A DNA stretch of 64,000 bases from Glycine soja (taxonomy: Eukaryota; Streptophyta; Magnoliopsida; Fabales; Fabaceae), in assembly GCF_004193775.1 (NCBI RefSeq), contig NC_041016.1, positions 40,338,522-40,402,521 on the forward strand. The letters are read 5' to 3'. Position numbers and translations under genes: made by a program. Below, one piece after another: positions 1-10,304 of the stretch. The notes beneath the pieces are model-generated. The model searched no databases. It was not told where the DNA came from and saw only the letters and a program-made list of their open reading frames with translations. Numbering within the stretch: position 1 is the first letter of the stretch; every line of letters begins with the position of its first letter.

Positions 1-1209
1 CCTTGTGTAAATTGTTTGAATGGGAGACGACAAGTACTAAATGACATACAAGAACATCTTTTGTTTGATGGAATTAAGAAGAATTATATGACATGAATAT
101 GGGATGGTGAATTGACAAACATTCAGAGGAGTGAATCGATTGATGTAGAAATGGGAGATCAATTAGAGGATATGATTCGTGATTTTGGACAAAAGTCTTT
201 TCAACGAGCACATGCCCCTATGTATGATACATTGGAAAGTGATTCGAAGAAGTCTTTGTATCCAAGATGCAAGAAGTCTTTGACGCTATTGTCAGTGGTG
301 TTAAGTCTGGTTAATGTCAAGGCCATATATGAGTGAAGTGACAAAAGCTTCATTTCACTGCTTCAGGTAGTGCAGGATATGCCTCAAGAGGAAATCACAT
401 TACCAAAAAGTTACTATCAGGTGAAGAAGATATTGTGTCTGATGGATATGAAGTATCAGAAAATTCATGCATGTCCTAATGATTGCATATTGTACAAACA
501 TGAGTTTGAAGCAATGGATAAATGCCCCAGGTGTGGGTGTCACGATACAAAGTGAACGATGATGACGACTGTAGTAGTGACAAAAGCACAAAGAAAGGCC
601 CTCCATCAAAGGTGTTATGGTATCTTCCAATCATTCCAAGGTTTAAGCGTCTATTTGCTAATGGAGATGATGCAAAAGGCCTCTCATGGCATGTAGATCG
701 GAGAAACGACGATACAATGCTCCACCATTCGACTGATTCCTCCCAATGGAAGAAGATTAATCATTTGTATTTGGATTTCAGGGATGAAGCAAGAAATCAT
801 AGGCTTGGACTTGCCACTGATGGAATGAATACCTATGGCAGTTTAAGCACTCAACACATATTATGACCAGTTTTGCTAGTAATTTACAACTTGCCTCCTT
901 GGTTGTGCTTGAAGCAAAAATACATGATGTTGTCTATGATGATATCGGGCCCAAGACAGCCAAGAAATGACATCAATGTTTATCTCAGTTCGTTGATTGA
1001 TGACTTGACAAAGTTGTGAGACGAGGGGGTTACTATGTTTGATGGGTATCGAAATAAGACATTCAAGTTGCGTGCAATGCTATTTTGTACCATTAATGAC
1101 TTTCCAACATATGGGAATTTAAGTGTATACAGTGTTAAGGGTCATCGTGCATGCCCTATTTGTGAAGAAGACATAAGTTACGTACAATTGAAACATGGAA
1201 GGAAAAGAG
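1..1209 (+). pseudogene. CACTA (En/Spm) TNP2-type transposase, 5' part, degenerate
   Basis: The frames give pieces typical of plant TNP2 transposases. The opening bases translate to PCVNCLNGRRQVLNDIQEHL (N-terminal transposase-associated region). Around 480-540 is CPNDCILYKHEF followed by CPRCG. Around 1035-1200 is the segment MFDGYRNKTFKLRAMLF...HRACPICEED. The pieces lie in different frames with stops (for example after 336, 555 and 866), so the gene is dead. It would encode the DNA-cutting enzyme of a CACTA transposon. The window edge cuts its start. The coding sequence stops at a solo LTR (1210) and resumes in frame after it. Confidence 0.85.
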
Positions 1210-2856
1210 TGTTGGATCAAGTGGCCTCGGAATAATTAAGAAGAGGGGATTGAATTAATTATTAATGTACCTTGACTAATTAAAACTTTATCCTTCTTAA
1301 TGTTACTAGATTTAATTAGGCTTTTACTATAATGTTAAGAAAGTAAAGAACAGAAATAGAAACTTAACCAAAAGTAAAAGCGATAATTAAAGTGCACAAC
1401 GGAAATAAAGAGTGTAGGGAAGAAGAAGACAAACATAAGAATTTATACTGGTTCGGCAACAACCCGTGCCTACATCCAGTCCCCAAGCAACCTGCGGTTC
1501 TTGAGATTTCTTTTCAACCCTGTAAAAACCTTTACAAGCAAAGATCCACAAGGGATGTACCCTCCCTTGTTCTCTTTGAACAACCAAGTGGATGTACCCT
1601 CCACTTGAACGGATCCACAAGAGATGTACCCTCTCTTGTTCTTAGTTACAATAACCCAAGTAGATGTACCCTCTACTTGTACCACAAAGGATGTACCCTC
1701 CAATGTGTTAAGACAAAGTTCTCAGGCGGTTAGTTCTTTGAATCTTTGTAAAGGGGAAACACAAGATATCTCAGGCAGTTAGTCCTTTGAAATCTTTTGT
1801 TTAAGGGAAAGGGAAGAATCAAAAGAATTCTCAAACTGTGTCCTTTTGAATTCTTTGAAAAGGGAGAAGGGAGACACAAAAGAATTCAGGCGGTTAGTCC
1901 TTTGTTCTTTTGGATAAAAGGGAGAAGAGAGACACAAAAAGAATTCAGGCGATTAGTCCTTGTTGAATTCTTTTTGGCAAAGGGAGAAGAGAGTGAAAGG
2001 ATATATCACATTTTTGTTTTTTGCAAAAGAACAAGGTTTGGAAAACAAAAAACTTGGAAAGCTTTTTGGCAAAGGAAGAAGAAGAAAGATGAAAAGAAAA
2101 GATTTCAAGATTTCTCAAAAGTTGTTCAAGAAATTCTAAAAGTTGTAAGAGTTGTGTAAAAGTTGTTTGAATGCAAGTCAAGGTCTTGCTTTTATAGACT
2201 CTTCAAGTTTGGTCAAGAAAACCATTAAAAGAGTTATAACCTTGAGAAAATCTTGAGAAAACCATTGGAAGAGTTACATCTCTTGACTTTTTATTCAGAA
2301 CTTGTCACTGGTAATCGATTACCATAACCATGTAATCGATTACACAAAGCATTTTATGAAAATATGTGACTATTCACAATTGAATTTGAATTTCAACGTT
2401 CAGATACACTGGTAATCGATTACCAATATATTGTAATCGATTACACCATTTAAAAAACATTTGGAACGTTGCAAATTCAGTTAAAAACTTTTGAAATCAA
2501 ACTTTACCACTAGTAATCGATTACAGGTAATTGGTAATTGATTACCAGAGAATAAATACTCCAGTAACTTAGAAAAATTTGGAAAAACTTCTTGTAAAAC
2601 AAAACTGTGCTATGTTTGGTTTTTGAAAAATCTTTTTCAATACTTCCCTTGTGAAGTCTTGACTTGTTGCTTTTTGGTTTCTTCTCTTGAATCTTGAATT
2701 CACCTTCTCTTGAATCTTGATTCTTCTTGATGTCTTTTCTTTAATCTTGATCTTGAACTTGTTGACTCAATCTTGACATCATTCTTTTGGGATTTTTGTA
2801 ATCATCAAAACTACTTGATTCATACTTGATTCATCATCATGAAACTTGCTTCTACA
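1210..2856 (-). mobile_element. Solo LTR A (1,647 bp) of an LTR retrotransposon family repeated four times in the window
   Basis: The element begins TGTTGGATCAAG and ends GCTTCTACA, so it has canonical TG...CA ends. It is flanked by a perfect 5-bp target duplication AAGAG (1205-1209 and 2857-2861). Sense strand is minus: a TATAAAAG box lies at 2196-2189, downstream of six GTAATCGATTAC-like palindromes (2311, 2332, 2412, 2433, 2513, 2534). The following R/U5-like half contains about ten hairpins (1549-1976). No internal region or second LTR is present, so this is a solo LTR. Related copies lie at 19430-20960, 46196-47640 and, more diverged, 43673-44820. Confidence 0.88.
1549..1976 (-). repeat. 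Array of ten hairpins with two constant loops, inside solo LTR A
   Basis: Five small hairpins share the loop TGTACCC: 1549-1569 (arm CAAGGGA), 1585-1607 (CAAGTGGA), 1618-1638 (CAAGAGA), 1657-1679 (CAAGTAGA) and 1683-1707 (CACAAAGGA, two internal mismatches). Each left arm is followed by its own reverse complement after the loop, so stems change on both sides while the loop stays fixed. Five larger hairpins follow (1713-1749, 1761-1800, 1820-1857, 1877-1912, 1935-1976). Most carry a loop of the type AGGCGGTTAGTCCTTTG; the 1820-1857 loop is diverged. The last has perfect 12-bp arms (CAAAAAGAATTC). All lie downstream of the TATA box on the LTR sense strand, so they should be in the transcript. 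Confidence 0.75.
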
Positions 2857-3420
2857 AAGAGTATACACTCAGCATCGACATTTTCTAAAACCTTATCACC
2901 CTTACCGACAATTGAAAAAAGCTTTTAATGGAAGTCAAGAGCATGAAAGTCTACCGATATTGTTAATTGGTCAACAGGTTCTTGAGCGGGTTGAGGACAT
3001 CAATACTATATTTGAAAAGATAAAAAAGAAGCTGACAAGTAAAACTTGCCTATGGAAGAAGAGGTTGATATTGTTTGATCTTCCATACTGGTCCGATCTA
3101 GATGTTAGACATTGTATCAATGTTATGCATGTGGAAAAAATGTGTGTGATAGTGTCATTAACGTGCTTTCTAAAATTCAAGGCAAGACAAAGGATGGTTT
3201 CAATAATCATCAAGATTTAACTGAGATGGGTATATGTGACCATTTACATCCAAGGTCTAATGGTAAGAAAATATACTTGCCTTTAGCATGTCATACTTTG
3301 TCAAGAAAGGAGAAGATAAGTTTCTGTCAATGTCTGTGCCATGTCAAAGTGCCACAGGGATACTCTTCAAATGTTAAGAGCCTTGTGCAATTGAAATATC
3401 TAAAAATCGATGTTGTCGTG
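2857..3420 (+). pseudogene. CACTA TNP2-type transposase, continuation after the solo LTR
   Basis: After the target duplication the transposase resumes: YTQHRHFLKPYHPYR, then KAFNGSQEHE, and WKKRLILFDLPYWSDLDVRH, all typical of the central TNP2 region. Removing the LTR and one AAGAG copy restores the frame across the junction (GRKRV followed by YTQHRHF). A frameshift near 3120-3160 moves the remainder to another frame (KTKDGFNNHQDLTEMGI, HLHPRSNGKK). The protein is truncated soon after, where subterminal repeats begin, so the element has lost its C-terminal transposase region. Confidence 0.85.
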
Positions 3421-3669
3421 TGTAACACAACATTGGCTTTTAGAAAAATCGATGTTGTTTTTCGCATATTTTATATGTTTTTTGGTTTATTGCTTATTAT
3501 ACGACATCGGTTTTTCTAAAAAATCGATGTTGCGTAGTGTATGTTAACATCGGTTTTTTGAGAACCGACGTTAACATTGAGTTCGTTAATGTTAGTGGTT
3601 TCAACGTTGGTCAAAAATTGATGTTGGAAGTAGAAAAAACCAATATTAAAAGCCTATTTTCTAGTAGTG
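3400..3669 (+). mobile_element. CACTA 3' subterminal repeats and terminal inverted repeat
   Basis: Short repeats of the type ATCGATGTT / ACATCGGTTTTT occur in both orientations between about 3405 and 3640, as in CACTA subterminal regions bound by the transposase. The stretch ends with CTAGTAGTG at 3661-3669, the reverse complement of CACTACTAG, the usual CACTA terminus. The next three bases (ACA, 3670-3672) are the expected place for a 3-bp target duplication. The left end is outside the window, so this cannot be verified here. Confidence 0.75.
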
Positions 3670-3672
3670 ACA

Positions 3673-3966
3673 CCCACTGCTAATGAGATTCACCCCTAGT
3701 AAGGAGTCAAATTCAACTTCCACCAAAAGAATGTTCCTAGAGGCAACCATACGAAATCTCCATGTGATACCGCAAAGCTCAGCTTCAAGAATTGAGACAT
3801 GGCCATAACAATGAGAAAAAGCTTGAACAAAGCTACCATTATCATCTCTAATGACACCCCCACAAGTAGAAAGGTGACCATCATGAAGGAAAACACTATC
3901 ACAATTAAGCTTTAAGAATCCCAAAGCAAGAGGAGACCAATACTCACTGTTCCTACTGAGTTCCAA
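3673..3966 (-). pseudogene. RNase H-like (RVT_3) fragment, probably from a non-LTR element
   Basis: The minus-strand frame reads WSPLALGFLKLNCDSVF, then GGVIRDDNGSFVQAF, SILEAELCGITW and VEVEFDS. These match the plant RVT_3 RNase H-like domain in order: first Asp in KLNxD, a GGVIRD strand, Glu in AEL, and the late ExDS motif. Such domains occur at the end of plant LINE polyproteins and in small domesticated genes. There is no start context and no neighbouring LINE domain, and the frame runs straight into the CACTA terminus, so I call it a relic. Confidence 0.65.
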
Positions 3967-3990
3967 TGAGGTCCGACCGAGCTATCTGGT

Positions 3991-4884
3991 CCTCTTCTTC
4001 TAAGTGGAATATCTTATCTTTGTTGTTGATGTGGGGGGAGGTACTTGCAAAAGGGACTCCAACGAGAAAGTCAATGGTGCTTTGAGGTGTTTATATGTCT
4101 ACAACTAGGACGAGTAAAACGTACTTGAGGATCTCCTTTTGGGTCTATACATACATGCCAGATGTCGAGGTAGTTACATGATGTTCAAAGCCACGTTGGT
4201 GGACTGCTCCCCTAGGCATCACACCCAAGTTTGCTAGAGGTCGTTGAAAGTGCCATGAGTCAAGCATGTGGGGATCTCACGAGCAGAGTACGTGTCGAGT
4301 TCTTTGGGTTGTACGACTACTTACAAATGATAGAGTTTCATGTGTGTCAAGGTCATTGTTTGTTTGATGCAAGCTTACACGAGTTGCTTGGCCGAGTTAC
4401 CTCAAGCAGACATATTAGTCATGTGGGTTGAAACTAAGTTACACAATGGAGGGGCACAAATGCTACCTATGTCTCAACTCTTTCGGTCATCAAGAATCTT
4501 CCAAGTATCGGATGACATGTGTCTTGATTTGCATGGTTGGACACAAAAACACCTTTGGGTGTCTTGCCGCTTTGAGGGGTGCAACGAAGTCATGGCATTT
4601 TTGTGGAGTTTTAATGCTTCATTTGTCTTGTTGCCTCGTTCTCTGTACCGTCTTGTTAGAGGCTATGGCTCATAAAATGATTTTTTGAAACAAGGTTGTT
4701 GGAGCATCTATATATGTGACAAAAGGATTTCAAATCTGGACTTAATTTTTCATGAAATGTGGAATTTTAGATTTGGACCGGCAGTGTAAGATTAATTTGA
4801 TGCTAATTTATTTATTTTTACATTCTCTTTTGTACTATTATAATTTGGCTTGATGTCATGGGTTTTTGTTGTTCTATTCGATAG
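3991..4884. other. Unrecognised stretch; last 200 bases look like an intron
   Basis: About 4230-4675 has short overlapping frames and somewhat higher GC than its surroundings, but I recognise no protein family in any frame. From about 4685 the sequence becomes T-rich and ends in CGATAG at 4884, a plausible 3' splice site for the coding fragment that follows. The segment may have been captured with that fragment. Confidence 0.4.
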
Positions 4885-5371
4885 GAAGAAGATGTACCTT
4901 CACTACAAAAGAAACAAAGCATCAAATACCAAGTTAGCATAGAAAGATCTGTGAATAATGAAAGCCTATCGAAAGAGAAGAAATTAGCAGTGCCATCCTC
5001 ATCCAGTAGTCCTCCAAGAAAATTACCTGTTCAAATGAAGTCAGAAAACCAAACTAGAGTTATTGGAGATTATGTTCATGTTAGGAAAACATCTTTGGGT
5101 ACCTCACAATCAAATGATAAAGAGGTGTCTTTATCTTCAACTTTTGTATCACAAGTAACAATTGGTTCAAAAATAGAAATCCAAAAACCTTCACCCCCAA
5201 GACTAACCGAAAGATCCATGGCACAAGTGGCTATGTTGTTGAGGCCTTCTAGTGCTCCACTAGTTCTTGGTGGTCCCAGGCCCATTATTTTCGTTGTCTC
5301 CAAGGTTCAAATTGCTCCATTACTTGCACGCTCTATGAGTGCAATTGGTCGGTTAGGTCCTGATCCTTCAC
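4885..5371 (+). pseudogene. Truncated exon of a TRAF homolog 1a/1b-like (MATH-domain) gene
   Basis: Reading from the splice acceptor at 4884, the frame starts EEDVPSLQKKQ and runs through RPSSAPLVLGGPRP, VQIAPLLARSMSAIGR and LGPDPSP. I recognise this as the conserved C-terminal region of plant TRAF-like MATH proteins (TRAF1a/1b, also called MUSE14/MUSE13), which act in turnover of immune receptors and in autophagy. The MATH domain is absent and homology stops abruptly near 5371. Preceding intron sequence is retained, so the fragment was copied from DNA rather than from a spliced message. Assigned from memory of the family, hence moderate confidence. Confidence 0.65.
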
Positions 5372-5514
5372 CCTATATTCCAAGTTTTTTCTTTTGCCAT
5401 CCTATATTTTGTATTCTTGTTGTATTAGACATTGTAGTGAATGTTAAGGACAAGGATGGGCTGATGTTGTTAGTTTTGTTTTTGATGATAATATTCCTCA
5501 TTTTCACTCTTTAA

Positions 5515-6284
5515 CTTGTTCATCCACTTGAGTTTGAAAAGGCAGTGTTGTTGTTGAAAACTGTTCTAGCATAAAATGGGATGAGCTTAGATTTAATCTA
5601 GTTTTTCAACCCTTTTGTTGCAATATTAAACTATGGACAAGTTAGAAAAACATTGTACCTTGTTGTGTTTCATTAGCTTCTATCAAATATTACAATGTTT
5701 GTGCAATCCATACATAACATGGTTTCATAAGCTAATTCACAAATGAAATTCTAGCTCAAGCCTCACAAATTTTTAATGTGCTTATCTTTAGAGAATCTTT
5801 GAAGGGCTAAAGGCATATAGAACTCAAGATGGATGTATACTGTTGTTTAAACCAGAAGAGAATGCTCAAAGAATGAAGATAAGAGCAAACAAATTATGCA
5901 TGTCATATCTCCATCGATTGACCAATTTGTTGCTGTTGAGAAAAGGACACTTCTTGCCACAAACGTTGGGCAGTTATACTTCTTCCTATTTATATTCAAA
6001 GTTTAATTTCTATGCACTACCAATGTAACACTATCAACTAATAAAAAATCATTGATATTATAACTTTTAAGGTAGTTACCATAAAAGTCAATAAAATTTT
6101 CATATTTCTATGCACTATTAATGTAACACTATGAACTAATAGAAATGATTGTTATTATGACTTTTAAGTTAGTTATTGTTAAAGTAAATAAATTCATCAT
6201 GCATGGTAGTTTGTGATTGGATGACAATGTAAAAATCTTTTATATTGTCACTGCATAGATTATTTACGCTGATACTATTCGTGC
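5515..6284. repeat. Non-coding stretch with an imperfect tandem duplication
   Basis: No gene is recognisable. At about 6008-6205 a unit of roughly 100 bp beginning TTTCTATGCACTA is repeated twice in tandem with drift. A related sequence, including the TGACTTTTAA...AGTTATTATAAAAGTTGATAAA part, occurs at 38560-38760, suggesting a dispersed low-copy repeat. Confidence 0.45.
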
Positions 6285-6430
6285 ACACTTTCTAAGACGA
6301 TTTTTTGAAAGAATCGTATTAAAAATGTTAATTTTTTAATATTTTTAAAACAAAAAACACATTCTAAGACTGTTTTGAAGAAAACCGATGCAGAAATTGA
6401 GATTCTAGGACGGTTTAAAACTCATTAGAA
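6285..6430. repeat. CACTA-like subterminal repeat fragment
   Basis: Contains CTAAGACGATTTTTTG...AATCGT, CTAAGACTGTTTTGAAG, AAAACCGATGC and TAGGACGGTTT, i.e. short inverted ACGGTTTT-type motifs like those at the ends of the CACTA elements elsewhere in this window. No CACTA terminus is visible, so this is a remnant. Confidence 0.4.
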
Positions 6431-6434
6431 TATC

Positions 6435-6607
6435 ATTAATGTATACTGATGAGAATCCAAAAATTGCCAAAATACAGGGACCTATAACTAGGAGTAGGAC
6501 CAAACAATCAGTGGATACCCTCCAACAAATGGTATCAGACACAATTAACAAGGTCCAAGTGGAGAAGGATGAAGGCCTAGAGGCAGAGACACTACTAAAA
6601 ATATTAA
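6435..6607 (+). pseudogene. C-terminal tail of a gypsy-type polyprotein, interrupted by the MULE
   Basis: The frame contains GPITRSRTKQ and a short helical tail (LQQMVSDTINKVQVEKDEG), as seen at the end of many plant Ty3/gypsy polyproteins just before the 3' LTR. The MULE (6608-16115) is inserted here. After it the tail continues in frame as VTEDTD and a stop near 16145. The left part of the retroelement is missing. Confidence 0.6.
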
Positions 6608-6633
6608 GAGTGATGCTAGGTGCACCTAACACT
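6608..6633 (+). repeat. MULE left terminal inverted repeat
   Basis: GAGTGATGCTAGGTGCACC and the next seven bases pair with the right end (16090-16115) with three mismatches. Homology fades beyond this, so the TIR is short for a MULE. Confidence 0.8.
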
Positions 6634-7071
6634 TTGTGTAAAAAGACTTAAATACCCCTAGCTAATTTTTAAAAAAACGCTTCAGTTTCTCTCTCCCTCT
6701 TGCATTTCACATTCTTCTTCTTCTTCCTCAGGAGCATTCCCATTTCCTCTTCTTCCTCACGCGTTTCCATTTCTTCTTCTTCCTCACCAGTGTTTCCATT
6801 TGTTCTTCTTCTTCACCAGCGCTTGAGTTTCTTCTTCTTCTTCTTCACCCAACGCTTCAGTTTCCTCTCGGGGTGCACTTAGCATCACTGTTTGGTTTCC
6901 CTATGGCTCCGTGGTCATCATTTCCCTGCGCGTTTTTGGTATTCTTCTTTCGGGGCATTGCCATTTGCAGTGACGTGGAGTTGCACGCATTGAGGAGGTT
7001 GCCGTGAAGAGCTTTGCCACCATCCACCGTCGAGGTAAGCGCCGTTTCCATTTATTCTATTTTGCTGTATT
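6634..7071 (+). other. MULE 5' region with TTC-rich tract
   Basis: A pyrimidine-rich stretch of TTC/TCC triplets runs from about 6700 to 6855. It is followed by more balanced sequence that includes a good 5' splice site (GAG followed by GTAAGCG at about 7033). This could be promoter and a leader exon for the PMD gene downstream. I see no convincing coding domain. Confidence 0.4.
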
Positions 7072-7283
7072 TAGATTGATCCGCTAGGGTATTTAGATTG
7101 ATCCGCTAGTGTATTTAGGTTGATCCGCAAGCTTGGTTGATCAGCAAATGATGATCCGCAATTGTATTTTGGGTACGGATCAAGTTGATCTGCAATGAGG
7201 TGGCGGATCAAGTTGATCCGCAAGCTTCTTCTTATGGATCAAGTTGATTCGTAAGAAGCTTGCAAATCAACTTGATGCATAAG
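7072..7283. repeat. Left subterminal array of GGATCAAGTTGATCC-type sites
   Basis: At least nine half or full sites occur: half sites TTGATCCGC-type near 7076, 7098, 7119, 7137 and 7152, and near-complete palindromes near 7175, 7203, 7234 and 7264. Spacing is about 18-30 bp, less regular than at the right end. Probable transposase-binding region, by analogy with subterminal repeats of other elements (inference). Confidence 0.7.
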
Positions 7284-8123
7284 AATTTTTTTAATTTTAA
7301 AAAATGGCAAATATATTATAAATTATGAAAAATGATTTTTATTATGATTTAGGGTTGGTTTTGAGGCTTTTAGGCTAAAGTAGAGTACGATTGAGTAATG
7401 AAAAAAGTTTGAAATTATGCGTTCATTATTTGATGAAGTTGATATTGGTTTGAAATTTGGTTTTGAGGCTTTTTTGGTTTGTACTGTATAATGCATGATC
7501 TTGTATATTGTATAATGTTTGAAATGTTTGAACATGTTGAGCCTTTAGTTAAGTTGGTCTAAAACACTTCATGTAACTACAAATTGAACCTCCTAAGGTT
7601 AATTATTCTTCTTTACTATATTTATATTGCTTCTAGAAAATTAATGTGTTGCAAATTTTTAATTAAGGATAGAAATAATTACTGTATATATTTAGGATGC
7701 ATTATGCAATTTTTTATTTGATGCACAAGTTAAACCAACCAAATTGAGATTAGAAGTGACATTTTTCTGAGACAACAAACAACTTCCAAGTTTCCAACAT
7801 TTGAGAAGTCAACTCAAACCAAAAAAGATTTGTGATGTAATGAGGCAAGTGAAGCAAATTCATGGTTACACTCTAAGAAATGGCATAGACCAGACCAAAA
7901 TCCTCATTGAGAAGCTACTTGAAATCCCAAACCTTCACTATGCACACAAAAAAACCAAAACTTGAATATGCCAAATAAGTAAAACATTGTTGAAAATAGT
8001 AAACACAAATAAGCCAATATTTATCTTCTTCACCCTTAAACCAATCACACTAAATCCTCAGAACTTGCATGACTTTGAGTGAATGAAATCAGTTATGGAA
8101 TTTGTGGTAGACATTTGCAGATC
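7284..8123. other. AT-rich region upstream of the PMD gene
   Basis: No coding signal. Contains short direct repeats (GGTTTTGAGGCTTTT at about 7354 and 7460). Probably promoter, leader or intron of the plant-mobile-domain gene inside the MULE. Confidence 0.4.
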
Positions 8124-10304
8124 ATGGTTAGGACTAGAGGCCTAGGTCGTGCCTTAGGTAGGGTTAGTGGCAGAGGTCTGGGGAGAGAGGACCGTGATGA
8201 TTCTGACGATGCTCCCCAGCGGCGAAGGCCGACCGCATCCGCACACAAGCAACGGGTACCTGTCACTATTGCAGATGCTGAGCTAGTGGTACCTGTGGTT
8301 GAGGCTGACGTAGCTGCGATTGAGGCTGACGTAGCTGCAACTGAGGCTGACGTAGCTACGGCTGAGGCTGAAGTAGTTGTAGATGAGTCGATGGTAGAAG
8401 CTGACGTACATGACATTGGTGCAGACATTGCTGCAAACGCCAGTGCACAGGCTGCTGCAGATGAGCCTGAGGGATTTCTGGGTGGATCGACCGACCCATC
8501 CGTGCTGACCGAGTATGCTGAGGATGTTGCAGCCAACGTATGAATGGGAGATGTATTTATAATATTCAATGTAAGTTATTTGTTAAGTATGCTTTATTAT
8601 TGACATTTGTCTTCCTTTAAAATATTATGTTAATGAATTGTGTGTTCCTTTATACTTCAATTCAGGAGTGTCTTGAGTTGAAGTTATCCTTCCACGGGAG
8701 GAAGGTGCATAATTTAGGTAGGCTTGTCCCTGCCATTGAGGGACTAGTTGCTGGGACAAGACTAAGTCCTTTGATCGCGTGTTCAGTAGACAACGACGAT
8801 CGGGGACTTCTATCCTCGTTTGTCGAGTGGTGGCACTGGGAGCCTTCAAGTTTCCATCTTCTTGTGGGGGAGGTCATGATCACGCTGGACGATGTTTCAT
8901 CTCTTCTTCATCTGCCCGTCGTTGGCGACTTGCACACCTTTCAGCCTCTGCACGTGGACGAGGCGGTACTGATGTTGGTCGACTTATTAATGGTCTCACC
9001 AGAGACAGCCAGGGCTGAGACCGAACACTGTCGTGGACCGTACGTATGCCTGTCTTGGCTACGCAATATGTATCAGCACAGATGTCAGGCTGTACATTAG
9101 ACAGCTGCAGCTCGTGCGTATCTTCTCCATCTTTTGGGTTGCACTCATTTTTGCAAACAAGAGTGTAACCCATGTTCATGTTGTGTTCTTGGACGCACTG
9201 TGTGACCTCAGTCAGACTGGGAGGTATGCATGGGGAGTTGCTGCCCTGGTGCATATGTACGACCACCTGAATGATGCTTGCATCAGCACTAGCCGACAGC
9301 TTGCTAGTTACATCACCATGTTGCAGGTAATTAACATGTTTTTCATAAGTTAATTAACAACAATGTTTTAATTACGGTATTTTAGACGTTAATTTGAAAT
9401 TTGTATGATTTTCATGTAACCTCTGTAGTGTTTGATATACGAGCACTTTCTGTCAGTCGCGGAGTGCAACGCTGATCCGGACTACGACAAGGATTCACCA
9501 CATGCCTATAGGTGGATTGCTACGAAGAAGACTATGAAGAACATATCTACAGGGACGTACAGGCAACACTAGGACCGAGTTAGGATTCCTGATGTCTGCT
9601 GGATTCCATATGGGGAGCACCAACGGGTCTGGGAGTTTCATTTGATTTCATGCTATTCTGGTCAGCTCCGCTGGGGGCCCGTTGTTGTTAGTTATCGACC
9701 AGAGAGGGTCATGTGGCAATTTGGATACATCCAGAGTATTCCTGCTCCGCCTGTTGATTCATGGGTGTCATTTGATGAGATAGACGACATGTGGATGCAC
9801 TACTCAGACCATCTTGTGCCAGCAGGTGAGACGTGCATTGTGCCAGGTCATTGTGCACCTGACTACATCGACTGGTTCTTCCACATTTCTCATCCATTCA
9901 TGACCGCGACCCAGCCATCAAATCCTCTGCCAAATGCACCTGCTATGCAGCCCAGACATGTCCCTCAGGTCCCAAAGCCAGCAGCACCATCGACATCTGC
10001 CAGGTCTGATGTGGACAAGCTTAGACATACAGTGGTAAGTGTTACGATTTGGTTAGATGTATGAAATGTCATTTACGTCAATTTTTTAATAGTAATTTGT
10101 CTAATTTGTTTGTTTTCTATTTAACAGGAGGCTTGCGATTCAATTTCCGAGAGGTTGGAGCGTCATCTCAACCTAGGGGTAGTCACGCTAGGCACATCGA
10201 CACATGAAGTCATTGAAGAATGCCTCGGGATTGTCAGGAGTATCACAGAAGACTAGCTTGTGTATGTGAGGTCTCGACGTAAGCGGCGCACAAATCGACC
10301 ATAG
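8124..10304 (+). pseudogene. Plant mobile domain (PMD, MAIN-like) gene carried by the MULE
   Basis: The start is the ATG at 8124 (MVRTRGLGRALGRV...), followed by an Arg-rich segment and Ala/Glu/Val-rich repeats (EADVAA). After an intron (about 8538-8665) comes the PMD core: LSFHGRKVHNLGR, GLVAGTRLSPLIACS, SSFHLLVGEVMITLDDVSSL, LFANKS-like, DLSQTGRYAWGVAALVHMYD. Further exons at about 9429-10034 and 10128-10304 hold IPYGEHQRVWEFH, DYIDWFFHISHPFM and a basic tail. PMD proteins (MAIN/MAIL family) act in the nucleus in transposon silencing and genome stability. Stops at 9098-9100, 9570-9572 and 10254-10256, plus a frameshift near 9150, make this copy non-functional. Confidence 0.85.

Noticed and set aside
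1392..1733. 113-codon plus-strand frame over the hairpin array of solo LTR A
   Set aside because: The repeated peptide (RDVPSL, GCTLH) comes from the repeated hairpins; no start context or homology, and the LTR sense strand is the other one.
4231..4688. Overlapping frames of 66-111 codons
   Set aside because: No recognisable domain, several frames equally open, and no splice or start context; not reported as a gene.
8093..8569. 158-codon minus-strand frame opposite the PMD gene start
   Set aside because: It is the antisense shadow of the Ala/Glu/Val-rich PMD exon; the low-complexity Ser/Ala/Thr content comes from the GC-rich codons of the other strand.
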